A stretch of 64,000 bases of DNA from Epiperipatus broadwayi (lineage: Eukaryota > Onychophora > Udeonychophora > Euonychophora > Peripatidae). Every line of letters begins with the position of its first letter. The stretch's first letter is position 1. The stretch is taken from NCBI GenBank assembly GCA_028023455.1, contig JAQFVV010006255.1:1178001-1242000 (forward strand). The letters run 5' to 3'. The position numbers and the translations under genes were made by a program. The notes under the pieces were generated by a model. The model ran no database searches. It was not told the DNA's origin and saw nothing but the letters and a program-made list of their open reading frames with translations. Shown here piece by piece: positions 44,470-57,829 of this stretch.

Positions 44470-47020
44470 TTTAATATATATAGGGTATTTAATGAAAGAC
44501 TATGCAAAGATAAGCAATAAATAGTTTCTTAATAACAGATCTATTTTACAAATATAAAAAGTATTTTTGCAAATAGAGAAAAAATGTATACATCAGACTA
44601 AGATGTTCATAATGTTAAATATGATCTGCTGTTATGTGAAACTGAATCATGGAATAATAGCATTCATATTAATGCATAATACAGGCTTTGGAAATGAAGA
44701 TGGTGAGATTTCTAAGAACATATTGGATTTCTATAAAACTTAATGGAAAAATAATGGAAATGGCAGATATAAGCAGAATGTTCTTGAAAATGGTTAAGAG
44801 AATTGTTAAATTTCTGCTTATTGTTTTTTTTTCCCGTGGGGAGGGGGGGGCATAAAAACTTCTATAAAAAATAAAAAAACACTTTTCTGACTATTAGGAT
44901 AAAGAATGACATCAACTGGGCTTTTACAATTTATGAAGAATGTAGCCAAAAGACTTGAAAGGAATTGAGTGGAAAAATCAGTAATTAATCTCTTGAAAGA
45001 TAACACTTAATAAAAAATATTAAAAACACACAGAGAGAAAAATTTATACTTGTTTAAGACACAATAAAATAAAGTGCCAGAAATCAGAACTAATCCTATT
45101 AATCTATAGTCAAACAAAATAGAAAAAAAATGTTAAGAGCTTTTATTACTGTTTATACTGTATATTTCTAATGTCATATATACTAATACTTTTTGTGATT
45201 TTAAATTACATAGAACTATTCATAATTATAATATAGTTGTGATACATACATATATATATATATGTATGTATATGAAAATAAAACAGAGCTGACCAACACT
45301 AGTTAGCTATGAAACAATTAAACAAATCCATCCGACTACAGTTAGCACATTAAAGAAAAAAGAAGACTATGCTTTTTAGTGTAAATAAAGTTAAATTTAC
45401 TGTGCAAAATTATTATTTAATATTTATCATTTGACTTGTATTTGATTATAAAGGCAGAGTTGCTAAAATAATATACTGTCTTTATTCTTTGCCTAATAAA
45501 ACATGATTCCTTATTTTATACCATAATTAGGTCTGGCATCAATATTAATTCCACTCAAATTTCTGCATGTTTGGAAAGTTTAGCCTTATTTACATCATAA
45601 GATAAAAAAAAAAAAGGTTCATTCTAGTCTTTGATTTGTTAAAAATATTGTGGTAGATTTGTTTAATTATTTTAATGCTAAATGGAGTTTGATCATATCT
45701 GCTCTATTTTCATATACATTTAATTGCCATGTGAAATTATTATTTAACATATATATATATAAGGACAAAAAATTCACTTTTTTTGCAATAAAACATGAAA
45801 AGGGTAAATCTTCAGTAATTGGTCGCATATTTTGTACTGATCTATATAAGTATATATATGTGAATGTTTAAGTGATCAATTAGTATTGTTTTAATTCAAA
45901 AAGTCTCTTGTCAATGATCTTTGTCAAAGTCTCTTTGAATTGTAAAATGTGTTTTTCAAAAAAATTATTTAAAATATATGATATATAAGGATGTTATGCA
46001 AGCTCCTTCTATAATTGCAACTTTTTTCAAGCATGTAGTCATTCATAAATACAATAAAATGACCCACTGAACTGGAAATAACTCATAGTAGTACATAGAT
46101 TAAGCTAATTTATAAAATATTTGGATAAAGCATATTATTAAAATCTAGTTACTGATACATTCTCACCTCTTTATTACAAAAGTTTATATGGACACAAATG
46201 GTTTGATAATTCTCATTTAAAAATTTAAAAAAAGTTGATACATTATAAAAAATACAAAATAATGGTCTAATAGAAAACTAGAGTTATGAGAATCATTGTA
46301 ATTTATGACATTTAATAGGGTTCTGTAATACAGGCATATTAACAGCAAAATCACATCACTTACCCTTTTTTTAATCTCATACGTGTTTTTGGTGGGGGGG
46401 GGGGGATAAATTAATTCAGAATACACATACCATAATAATAAATCACAAGTTAGACTTAATAAAATCATTTTAACAAACTTGTACAGAACATCCTCTTTCA
46501 TATCAATGCTCATATATCGGTTAGTCAAAAATGATCATTTTTTGAATGATTACAGAGTTTTGATTTTTTTATTGCTTTTTAATTGTCTTTTTAAGTTAAA
46601 TTAAATGATTCTGAGTTAGTATTATTTTGTAGTGACTAAAACATGGTAATTTGACTCAATGTTGTTTACTGCCTATACTAGATTGTTTTTTATATCTATG
46701 CTAGTGATAAAAATCTAATAACTCTTATACACATTTATTGTATTACCTAAATTTGCTTACTAAAACTTACAAAGTTTATTATTTCTTTTTCTATTATCTA
46801 ATATTTATTGGAAACTTGTAATTATTGGATTAATAAATCATCAAATATTTATTAACTTTGCAAACATTGTATAATTGAAACTTGGGTTTTCTGTATCATC
46901 ACTGAAAGTATTAAGAGTCTGAAATAGAGTTGGGTTAAATATGTTGATAGAAAAAGTGTTAATTGATAAACAGTTGAGGTCTTAAACTGAATCCAAGAGT
47001 TTGTAAAAATTCTATAAAGA
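44470..47020. other. No gene seen
   Basis: AT-rich intergenic DNA with G-runs at 44843-44850 and 46394-46405, a small hairpin at 45893-45942 and a TA/TG microsatellite near 45250-45271. No convincing frames. Confidence 0.5.
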
Positions 47021-47024
47021 GACT

Positions 47025-47165
47025 GTTTGTAGGTGGATAAATGAAATGTGGACATTTTCTAGATTAATATGTAGAAAGAAAACTAGGGAAATGGGATTGA
47101 ACTTGGAGAGACCACTCTCCAGTAAACTGATAATAATTGAAAATGATGATGATGATGATGATGAT
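47025..47165 (+). mobile_element. RTE-type LINE 3' end fragment
   Basis: AGGTGGATAAATGAAAT, later GGGATTGAACTTGGAGAGAC, and a terminal (GATGAT)n run match 3860-4000 in the same order. This is a severely truncated second copy of that family. Confidence 0.65.
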
Positions 47166-47169
47166 GCAT

Positions 47170-49800
47170 ATATTGTAATTTATGACTTCATATACGTGAT
47201 TTGAATTAAACATAAAAGTTAATGGAACTGGCAATTGAAAAGTCTAGTCATAAAATTAAATTTTCAACTCAGTAATTTATTAATTAAAAATATCTATAAA
47301 CTACTTTTGCAATTTTCATACTATGTGATTAATTTAAATTAACCTTCATTCATTTTCTTTAATTCAAAGAAATTGAATTAAAATACACACTTCTGAAAAT
47401 GTATTTAAGACTTTATAAGTAATGAAGATTATCATTGTTCCATTTAAGAAATATTTATATTAATGCAAAAAATATTAATTAATATCTTATTAAATTAAAA
47501 AATATAGTATTAAATGGAAAAATAGCTGTTTTGAAAAAAAAAAAATTTTAATCAGTTAATCAAAAACAGAATAATTACTTCCTCAGAAGTATTGTATTCT
47601 CCATCTGATGCTGTGATATAAGTTGCTCTTAGTGTATGCAGAGTTGATAGAATCAGCTAAATGAATTAGAAGTACATTAAAAAATCCCTTTTTTTGTTAA
47701 TTACTTTTGCACAATAAAGAAAATACCCAAGAAATATGTAAATCCATCAATGTATGGCTGAATTATTTATGTTTGAGTTAATTTTATTGGTTTTTTTTTT
47801 TTTAAAAAAAGTATTATTTACAAAAATATTTCTACAAAGCTAACTTCCAGTAACTAACACATTTTTAGATGGTCAATTCTAATAAACATTACATTTATGA
47901 TTTTTATGCTCTTATAAGTGTGCCTGTCTGTCATATAGTCTCATTGGGCAATGCTGACATTTATGACACAGTGATAAAATTAACTTTATTTGCAGTAATG
48001 ACCTGCAGCTTCAATCATAGTCAAATGTAAATAATGCACCAAATTTATTGCCTAATACTTCATCAGACATCACTTCATTATCTAAATCATAGCTTCAGTT
48101 TTCTGATCCTCAGCTTCATCAATTGTTGAATTATCAAGATCAATATGAGCAGTCAAAATATTGTTTCTTTGTGATGTAATGATTTATCTTTTGCATCAAA
48201 TGATGCAAGAGTAATTCAAGCGGTTATCATTCCCTTTGATAATTAGTGCATCTAATAATGGAGTGTTTAATCTGATAGATCTTTTATATTAAAATAATAA
48301 TATTTGCTATTAATCCTAGTAATAAATATATTAATGTCTAAAATGCACTTAACAGTATTTTTAGTGTTCTTTATATTATTAAAATGTAATCTCAACACTC
48401 ATAATACTAAAGGTTTAAAATGATTGCAAACCTTTCATGCATGCATTTATATATAGGTCTATTAATTATTCTTATATGATTTAGGTCCCCTCCTCCCAGT
48501 CTTCAATATCTATATTTCAAAAATTTAAGATCAGTCATTTTTTTTTAATTTACTCTCATTAAATCTTATGTTTTTTAGACTATATAGGTGCTAAGGTATT
48601 TCAATGATTTATTTCCTATTATCTGTTTAGATGTGTATGTATATATATAATCAATAAAATCAATCCACACCTAAACAATCTCAATAACAATCTCAACCTG
48701 TTATCAAGGCAATATCATTTTAACAATATATATGTATGTGTGTAATTAAAGTTTTTAAATAAATTTATGATATAAAATTGAGGCATTATCAAGAGAGTGT
48801 CAAGCAAAGTCAAAGTACCACTGATGGTGATCAAAGTGAATATTTTATTGCCTACTTATCAGATATTCTTTAGAGAGAGAATGTGCTTCATTATAAACCA
48901 TTTGTGTATTCTTTTGATACTACAAAAGTAAACAAACTATTGGAATATAAATTTAGAGCCATTTTAAATTCTATATATAATTTTTAACAGAAATTTAGGT
49001 TAAAAGAAATATATATCTGCTACATTATCTGAGCCATGAAATATATTAGTAATTAACAATCTATGGACGACTAGATATCCAACGAAACTAAGGAAACTTG
49101 ATATGAAAAGTTATTTTTAATTATATTATATGGATATAATTTACTGCACAGCACTTCCACTAAAATTTGTTTTCCCCAATTGCTTTAATAAGCAATAAAT
49201 TAATTTTTCTGGCTATGCTCGTATTAGGTCTTATTTAATCATTCATAATATTAATAATTTTATAAACTCTAGCTTTAAGAATATAGAATTACATGGTCTT
49301 TTATTTGTCAATTTCTTTATTATTCTCCATCACCATAATTTTACTTACAGCAACGATATTATTTGTTAAAATAGCTCTATTTTTACATATAATTGTATAA
49401 ATCATTAAACATTCATTTAAATGTTTAAACAACCAAAACTTCATTTCATTTAATATATAGAAGCACTATATAATATATACATGAATTATAAAATGTAAAA
49501 ATTAAAATTTTATTTCAAATTTTGTTGAGAAATAATGTCGCATATCAAAGCATTCGCCATTGATATTTATATATGTTTGGAGAGGGAATGACAAATATGT
49601 TTGTACTGAATATGAAAATGTTTATCTAAACTGTAAAGCCTGTTGAATGTTTGCAAATGGAAAATTACATAAGGCTAAATCATTCACATTAATCAAATTA
49701 TATAAAACATATTGTATCGTATATATTGCATTTTTAACAAAAAAAAATCAGTAGTTTATTATAATTTTTTTGTTTATTGTTTGTTTTTATAAAAAAAAAA
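47170..49800. other. No gene seen
   Basis: AT-rich intergenic DNA. A phrase near 49537-49560 vaguely resembles the 3' end of the SINE at 39.1 kb but is too weak to call. Confidence 0.5.
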
Positions 49801-49814
49801 AAAACACAAAAACC

Positions 49815-49865
49815 AGTTGATGTGACGTACAGTGACTTCTCCTTAAGCGAAGTCAGGAATCAATT
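49815..49865 (-). mobile_element. LINE 3' terminus only
   Basis: GTTGATGTGACGTACAGTGA, then CTTCTCC and GAAGTCAGGAATC, match the start of the inverted LINE copy at 50481 and the inverse of the end of the LINE at 11.8 kb. Only about 50 bp remain, as expected for extreme 5' truncation. Confidence 0.6.
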
Positions 49866-49869
49866 TAGT

Positions 49870-50470
49870 AGACTTTAGCGCTCTCTATTAACAATGCAAT
49901 CAATTAAAAACTTATCCTTAAGTTAAGATACAGTACTATAATTGAATTCAATTGTTAATATTTTAATTTAAGTATTTCAGTATTAATCTTATTGGGAGTT
50001 GTTCTTGTTTTCTTATTAATGTAAATATTTGTTAAATAATTGTTTTCTAATAAAAATAAATAAAATTTTGTAAATTTTTTCAATAATTGAAAAATTAGAA
50101 TGCCTATTAACTTGTTGTGTAAAATAAATTTATATAATTATATTTGTTGTCTTTATTTTTTCATCCAAAAACACGAAACTAAAAATATTACTGCTGTTAG
50201 ATTTTTTTGTTTATTGTCGTATTTTTTTTCTTCTTTAAAATGGGTCATTTGTTAAAGAAAAAAATATTAAAAATTTAAATTTTATAATGAAATAAACATC
50301 TGCAATACAATTTGTGTGGTAAATCTATCACAAAATTTAAATTTTTGATATATTTTTTTAACAAATTCAAATATATTACAGTGACTTTTTACTATATAAA
50401 TTTTATTTAAGTGACAAAAATAAACAAGTAGGGAAATGTAAACTTTCCTCATTCTGCAATTAGTTTGACA
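49870..50470. other. No gene seen
   Basis: AT-rich spacer between two copies of the same LINE 3' end, both in - orientation. Confidence 0.5.
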
Positions 50471-50474
50471 GTTT

Positions 50475-51235
50475 CTTATGAAACAGTTAATGTGATGCAC
50501 TGTGACCTCCTTATTCGAAGTTAGGAATCTCTCAGCCACTATGCCCAGAGAAACCTGTTAGCCACTTTACCTTCCCTTTCCATTCCCCATCCTAGCTTTT
50601 TCCCATATTCTTCTCTATCCTACTCCATCATTTCCACAACATAATCTTTGTCAATTCTATGGCTTTTATATCTAAATCCCATTATCTTTTCCTAAACCCA
50701 GTATAAAATCCAAGAATCCACTTTCTGTATAACACATTGTTTACATTTATTCTTCCAGAACTTCATTATTTGTACCCTTTCTGCTTTCAGACATTTAGAT
50801 TTAATTAACAGATGACTAATATTTTCTATCCTTTCCTTACACATCTTGCAGATTAAATCACCCACATTTTTCCATTTATGTGTATATTCCCTTGTTGCTA
50901 AAGGTTCTGTTCAATCCTTAAACAGTAAACTACTTTCCTTGTTATTATCATAAATTAAATTGCACCCAATATTTTGTTTACTTCTATATATATTTAAACT
51001 CTTTTTACTCTCCATACTAGTTGTCCAACTCCTATTCTTTATTAAGGCATCTATTCTTCTTTCCCATTTCTTGCCACTATAACACTCAACAATTTTTCAA
51101 CACAATCAACCTATTTTTTGTATAAGTATACTGACGTAAATTCTTTATTCAAATCTGCATACTGTACTATCTTTCTCACCCATCTTGATGCCTGTCCTTT
51201 GCTCATAACCAATTAAATATTATTTTGCTATTCTC
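50475..51235 (-). mobile_element. 5'-truncated LINE, same family as 7-11.9 kb
   Basis: On the - strand it begins near the post-RT region (GGGTGAGAAAGATAGTACAG near 51185, matching about 11320 in the full copy). It runs through a C-terminal Cys-rich segment readable as ICKMCKERIENISHLL and ends at about 50480 with CACAGTGCATCACATTAAC. The Cys-His spacing (C-x-x-C, later H) looks like the zinc-binding C-terminus of many LINE proteins. This part is poorly preserved in the 7-11.9 kb copy. Stops are frequent, so it is inactive. Its 5' break abuts the foldback element at 51236. Confidence 0.75.
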
Positions 51236-51757
51236 AGTGACAAACTCTCCATACAGTAGTGCCACCCAGTGCAAGCCATATTAATCAATGGATGCAAAAA
51301 AGTTTGTGCATAAAATTCCTATCTGATGACTATTTATCCAATATCCTTAGACTAGTTTTTAGCTTGTGGCCTTCATCAGGAGGAGCCTTGGATCTGAAAG
51401 CATTGCACTTAGATCTTTAGATCTGATGCAACCTCCAGCAGCCACCTCTTACCTTTTTACTTGACTATAAAACTATGAGTCCAAAATTAAAACATTTTCA
51501 ACCCAAGATCATTTGTTTCTGTAGTCATATAGATTTGAACTCACTTTAATATCTATACATTTTGGCATCTTTGATTCTTTAATAACCATAGTGCTCTCAC
51601 AAACAAAGTTTTTCACTGATGAAAGCCACAAGATAAAAACTAATCTGGGTATATTGGATAAGTAGACACTAGATAGGGATTTTATGCACAAATCTTCTTG
51701 CATTCATTGATTACTATAGCTTGCACTGGGTTGCATTACTCAATGGAGAATTTGTCA
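51236..51757. mobile_element. Foldback element with two facing hammerhead-like motifs
   Basis: The left arm (ACAAACTCTCCATACAGTAG at the start, with ATTAATCAATGGATGCAAA) is the inverse of the right arm (TGCATTCATTGATTACTATA, then GGAGAATTTGTC). The outer arms match the palindrome at 14.04-14.22 kb. At 51350-51379 on the - strand is CTGATGA, a helix II-like stretch, AAAA for GAAA, ACTAGT and GTC. At 51616-51645 on the + strand is CTGATGA, the same stretch, AAAA, ACTAAT and ATC for GTC. Both have lost core bases and are probably inactive. The centre resembles 37.6-37.75 kb. Confidence 0.65.
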
Positions 51758-51759
51758 AT

Positions 51760-52440
51760 GTTTTAACATCTTGTGTGAGCATAGGAAACAAGTGATTATG
51801 TGAGTTTCTTTTTAGTGGGTGTTGAAGAGGTTTTTGCCATACGGTGGACTTTTCAAAAGTTGTTTTCCAAATAAAATGAAGTCAAAGTTATACTTGACCT
51901 TTTTTTTTTTGTTTACTTTTGCTCTTTGTATTTTTCTATAAATAATATAGCTATATATTATGAGTCTTACTTTCATATTTTATCTGTTGGTCCATTTTCA
52001 TCACTTTCCAATAATTAAATAAAATAGTAATAATAAATGTCTAGTATCTTAAATATCTATAGATCTGTCTGCTATTGAGATGGAAACTAAAGTTATGTTC
52101 TCTTAAGTCTCATCTAATGGTTCTGGTAAAAAAAATTCTGATGAACCCAATTTACTTTTTTATTTTACCAATCATTGTTAGTCTGCAATGAATATGCTAT
52201 CATTACATTTTTCAGAAATATGATAAAATTTTAGTTTCTTGATCTCGTGTTTCCTTGAATAACAATATGAGTCTTTTTACTTTAATTACACTCATTAAGA
52301 GCCATTTTCTTTTTAAAAAATTTCCAATATTTTTTTTAAATTTATTTCACTTAATTAAAGTGCTTACTGAGTTTGTAGAGTTCATGTGAAATTTTTTAAA
52401 TATTTACTTAGGGTACTAATTGGAAGTAAATTTTATCACT
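51760..52440. other. No gene seen
   Basis: AT-rich spacer between two fragments of the same foldback family. Confidence 0.5.
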
Positions 52441-52444
52441 AAAC

Positions 52445-52590
52445 ATCACATGATCAACTAGTCTGTGGATATTGTATGAGTAGGCACTAGATAGGGATTT
52501 TATGCACAAGCCTTCTGGCATCCATTGATTACTCTGTTTGTCACAGGGTGGCACTACTGTATGGAGAGTTTTGCCTTTGTTTAAATAAAT
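52445..52590 (+). mobile_element. Fragment of the hammerhead-linked foldback family
   Basis: ACTAGTCTG (ribozyme helix III and cleavage triplet) is followed by GGATATTGTATGAGTAGGCA and the arm CTGGCATCCATTGATTACTC, ending GTTTTGCCTTTGTTTAA. The fragment starts at the position where the ribozyme would cut, and the core upstream is missing. Confidence 0.6.
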
Positions 52591-52594
52591 TTTA

Positions 52595-55430
52595 TCTTAG
52601 TATAGGTATGAACTATATCTAATGCAATAAGTGAAATCAAATTTTTTCACTCTTCATTTTAAGTTCCTGTACAATACTGACTGATATTATATTTTGACTT
52701 GTCAGTATTTTTAATAATTGCTAACACATCATTAATATAAACTGCAATGATAATTGATTCATTACTGTGTGTTGTTCATGATTTTAGTAATTTCTTGCTT
52801 CAGTTGAAAGTGTGTTTGTTGAAACTAAAACATTTTATTCCATTTATAAACTGTACTAGAAGGGAGTATGGTATCCTTCAAAAAATTTCTATGGATCATC
52901 TACTTTGAAAAACAAACATGTACTTTTCTATCAAATTTCATAGAAGATATGTGAATTTTACTTGCAAATACAAACTACTTTAATTGGCATAGAGCTGATT
53001 ACAGAATTAATATCATTGTTATAATCAAAATATATGTATTTATTAGATAAAATTTATTTCCATTCTGGATTTATATTTTTTTATTAACTGGTGGTAACTT
53101 AAGTTTTTTTTTCTCCTTTTCATCAATTATTATTACATGTTATAAAAGACCTATGCTGAAGGTATTACAGTTGAATTAAATATTTTCATGGATTGTTATT
53201 ATAATAAAGAATAGAAATGGAAAGATAATATCCATGTAAATAGAAATAATCTTTAACCTTTATGTTCTGATAACTGTCTTAATGAAAATATACAAGAAGT
53301 CATACCAAACAATATTCCTTAATATCTATCTCTATAAGCTATCTCATATAATATTTTACTGACACTAAGTGAACCTATTCTTGTTTCAAAATAATCATGA
53401 TCTGCAATTCTCTTTTATCATCCAAATTATTAATCTTATGTAAGTATAAATAAATAAAATTTATTTTAAACTACAGCTATCACATAATCATGTTATTAGA
53501 TAAATTTACCTTTCATAAAGTAGTTAAAGAAATTAGTTAATAAACAACTAAATAGATATAATCATAAATAAATGAATATGTAATCTAATAAGTATTTGTA
53601 AGTCAATAAATATGTAATTCAATTGATAGGTGAATCACTACATCATCAAAGAAAATCAAATGGCATGCTTAATGATGATTGAACATAAATTTAAAATATC
53701 ATCTATTATAATCTATCTTAATTTTGATCTATTCACAAATCTCTATCTGGATTTTCCTTTTTAAAAGATATCTACTAAATATAATCTTAAAGTCACACAA
53801 ACTAATGATTAGTAAACATGCAATCTTGCATACCAATATTTAGTTATATATATATCATGAAATTTTAAAATGTGTGTCAGGAGATCCCATATTATAAATG
53901 AAAAAAAAAACATTTTTTAGTTGTATATCCATTTAAATCGAATAATGCTCTTCTATACAATAAACATTATATATTCAAAAAAAAAATTAAATATATACTT
54001 TAGATTATTTTATTATTTTCATGTGCATCAATTTAATGAAGTTTTAGTTACTTAATCTAAATCTTAACTTCATATTGAACAATATTAATAAAGAAAAATA
54101 CAATTATTATATTTGCATACATTGTACTATAATTAAAATGAAAATTTAATGAAATTTTTATAAGTTCATTTTGTTTTATACTCAGTGTTCAATCCAATAT
54201 ATATTCAGATGATAACTTTTGCCATTTCTTCAGCTACAGTTTTTTTCCAAGAATTGTGCAGAATTCTAACAATGGTAATGATAGGAAGTGACATGAGTGC
54301 CATCTATTGGTGATCCTCAGTTCTTTAGCTTTATTAGATTTTTTTCTTTTCTTCAACTTCAATCAGCATAACTCCATGCAAAAAATATTTACTTTATTAT
54401 TTATTTCATCAATAATATCAGTCAAGAGAATCTCTGTGTCCTCCCTTTCACTAAATCTATTCCAATATCATTATTATTTTACCAATAACTTTATAAACTT
54501 TAAATTCATCAAATATAAACAAAAAAATCTAAACTATACTATAGTAACAAATTTCTCCATTTGGTTGTTAGGCAACGTCATTTTTTTTGTCTAAAAGTAT
54601 TGCTCATGAAATTCTCTTTTTTTAACTATAATACATTGTACAGGCTTAAACCTGCACCCACCTGATCACACACATGTTGAATAAATAATCATTTTTATTC
54701 CAATTTAAATGAAATATTTTTAAAATAAAGATATATATAATATGATTTATGTAATATTCCATTCCCACTTTCATTTAACCTGAGTTTAGACTCTATCTTT
54801 AAATAGTATCTCTTATAATTATCTTAATCTATTTTAACATTAAATAAATTTTTCATAAACAAATGATTCACCATTGTTTTCTTCATTTGTAACTTATTTA
54901 AATGATTCTTATTTTTGTACTTAAATGGATGGGCAGAAAACAATTCAACTTATAGTACTAAACTAACATTACTATTCTAAAAATAAATCCTTTATTTACA
55001 ACTTAGGATTATTAAAACTTATGTAACTCTAAAATTAAAATTAATTACTACGTAATTAAACTCATTATATCCCTACATGTATTTTATTCTTATTTTTCTG
55101 ATCATTTATAACCCTTTGATACTGATTTTTTAACAACCTTATGAATAACAAATCCTAATTATTATATTATTAAATTTTGATCATATAGGATTGTCAATGG
55201 CCTATATGCTTTACTAAAGCTGTGTGTTAGCATAATAAAATATGGTAATATATTATCCTTCACCTTCCTAGTATTTTATTTCAGATTCCATTATATTTCT
55301 TCTTAAATTCTTAACCTGAATAAAAATTTTAATGATATTCTGATAATTATTCCTAAAATAACATTTTGAATTATTAATAGTCCCATGTTATGATAATATC
55401 TTAAGAGAAGTGAGCTCCAAATAAAATTTG
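52595..55430. other. No gene seen
   Basis: AT-rich intergenic DNA. The 95-codon frame at 54307-54594 has no recognisable content. Confidence 0.5.
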
Positions 55431-55439
55431 CATCAAGTT

Positions 55440-56195
55440 TTAAAAGTTGGTGTCAAACTTTCAAGATTCAAAACAAGAATACTCTTGATAAATGCATTTG
55501 GATGGCAATAGAAGTAACATTTTTGGGACATATAATATCGGATGAAGGGAAGAAACCTAATTTTCAAACATGGTGGCTGTTAAAAATATTCCAAGGTTCA
55601 AAAACATGAAGGAATTACATATTTTTTGGGTTTGCTAAATTATTTCACATTTTAAAGAGGAAAAGCTCATTTAACCAGGCTACTATATGTTTTATTAAAA
55701 AAAAGCCAGAAATGAAATTGGGAAATAGAATAAGAAATGTCTTTTAGTGAAATCAAATTTCTACTTTCATCAAGTACTATGATAATAGATCCAAAGACAT
55801 GCCCAAATTTGTAGTAGATGTATAGCAGAAGACAATGAGTGACCAATAGCAGTCGCATTATGAACATTATCTAGCATCAAGAAAACTATAGCCAATTAGA
55901 AAAAGAGGTATTAGCCATTCTAGTTGAGAGCAAAAAGTTTCATCAATGTTTATACAAATAACGGGCAAATGTGCAAGCATAAGAAATGGTGATCATGTGA
56001 TGATTTGTACAAATGATTATTTAAATTAGTTATTAAACACTGACCATTATTGGGAATCATAGCCAAGAGCAAATCAGCACCAGAATGCTTCATTATCTGA
56101 ATTTATTATTATATTACAATTTTGAAATGAAAATTTAATAATGGATAGACAATAAACCCCACTGATGCTGCACTTTCAAGAATACCAGGTCCAAG
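55440..56195 (+). pseudogene. Ty3/gypsy pol remnant: RT thumb and RNase H
   Basis: Broken frames spell the standard order. DKCIWMAIEVTFLGHIIS comes first (C...V.FLGH.IS), then VKNIPRFKNMKELHIFFGFA (P.P....EL..FLG), SQKWNWEIE followed by FSEIKFLLSSS, and LEKEVLAILVESKKFHQCLY (RNase H E-K-E-x-L-A). A TDH-LLGI phrase split by a frameshift follows near 56040, and NPTDAALSRIP (the AD-LSR end of RNase H) near 56157. Stops and frameshifts are common, so this is an old dead copy. Neither protease, integrase nor LTRs were identified. A frame on the opposite strand at 55667-55867 is incidental. Confidence 0.8.
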
Positions 56196-56199
56196 GTTT

Positions 56200-57750
56200 T
56201 TCATCTGTTATTTTCTTATTATATTTATATAGATCCCAGTTTACTAAAGGGATTTGAATCCTTTATATTATACATACAAGTATAACAGATTAACGTTTAT
56301 AATATGACAAAATTTCTTCCTCCTTTTTAATTTAATAAATAGTAGAGAAAATTGAATTATATTTTCTGATCAATCTAACCCCAAGTACTATTATATATGA
56401 TATAAAAGAGAAACTATAGCTTGTGACAGTTTTAATTTATTTGTCTCAGGTACCAGTGTTCAGGGGACCATATTAGCTGAACACACTATCACACAAGGTT
56501 AATTAATAAAGATTGAATTTTCCCTCTTTTTTCTAATTACAGTTTTTTGTTATCAGATTTGTATTTATGGAAATTTAATAAATTAATTACATCCATTAGC
56601 ATTTATACATGGAGGAATTTAAATAATGAAGATTGCTGAATTTTAATTACCACATAGATTTAATAAACAAATAAGTACATATTATAAATACAAAATTATT
56701 TATTAATACTATCCTATTGAATATTATTAAACATTAACATTTAGATACAACATTACATAGGATAGATATATAACATTTTTAATTACAATTTTAATTAGGT
56801 ATTCTGTTAGCAATAATGAAGTTTGGTTCATTTATCTTATTAGTTCATTAAAAGTTTATATTATTAGTTCAGATAATCATTAAAGTTAGATATACAGCAC
56901 TCATTAATCTTATCTATTATTTCTTTCAATGGATTTAATTTCTCATATAACAGATGTATACAATGTGCATGGGTTTTGTATTGTTACTAATTATGAAATT
57001 CATTATGTCTGTTTGAAGTATTGTTTTCTTATTAGCTTGCTATGATCCTGGTATTATGTAGGCACAGCATTTTAAATCAAGACATCTTCTTGACTTTAGG
57101 CTAAGAAGGCATCGGGCACTGTATTTGTTTAACAGTGCATTTGGTTATACTTATATCTGCAGATAAAAGCAACCATGCTGCAAAACATTTTTCTACAACT
57201 TTCTTCATTTTCCACCACTCGATGAAGAATACAGCATTCTAATTTGAAGAACTCAATAAGTAATATTATTGATGCAAGGCAGGAATGAATTTAAGTTCTC
57301 AGAGTCATCTTTTTATACCGCTGGTCTCACTCCATTGCACAAGTATTTATTCACTTTTTTTTTTATCTCTTCAGAAATTTAATTCTCCTGCAAAATTTAT
57401 TTTTATGATAATTAATTTATAATATTAATCGTAACTTACATACAATACATGGTTTTATAGTATCTTTAATATAGCATTCAATTTTTGGTTTGTAGACTAA
57501 CATAATTTCATCAAATAAAATAAATGAATACTTTACAAAATTTAAACAAGGTTTGATTTTTATGCAGTCTCTAACTTTTTATTTTTTTATTTACTAAATT
57601 CATATTGGTGATTGATATTCTGATTGGACATATTTAATTAGGGAGAATAAATATCATACCTCCCTCTCCTCTAGTTATAGTTAATTGCATTTTTTTCTTA
57701 TCTTTAAAAAATATACATGTATATTTCCTTTGATTATCAGGGTAGTTACA
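56200..57750. other. No gene seen
   Basis: AT-rich intergenic DNA. A slightly GC-richer patch at 57100-57350 shows no frame or repeat partner. Confidence 0.5.
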
Positions 57751-57752
57751 AT

Positions 57753-57822
57753 AGAAATAATAAATCTTTTTTTTTTTCTATGTGTCAAAGCATCGGAGGG
57801 AAGTGAAGAAATAATAAATCTT
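57753..57822 (-). mobile_element. 5'-truncated copy of the 39-kb SINE with 16-bp duplications
   Basis: The insert of about 38 bp (57769-57806) lies between identical 16-mers, AGAAATAATAAATCTT. On the - strand it reads CCCTCCGATGCTTTGACACA followed by an A-run, matching the last 30 bp of the SINE at 39.1 kb (GCGAATGCTATGACACTT plus A-run). The duplications and A-run show insertion by target-primed reverse transcription. Confidence 0.75.
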
Positions 57823-57829
57823 GTTCATT

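Noticed and set aside
45893-45942. Hairpin with AATTCAAA/TTTGAATT ends
   Set aside because: Too short, with a mispaired centre; expected by chance in AT-rich DNA.
48055-48075. CTGATGA on the - strand near 48.07 kb
   Set aside because: No GAAA or helix II follows; a chance match.
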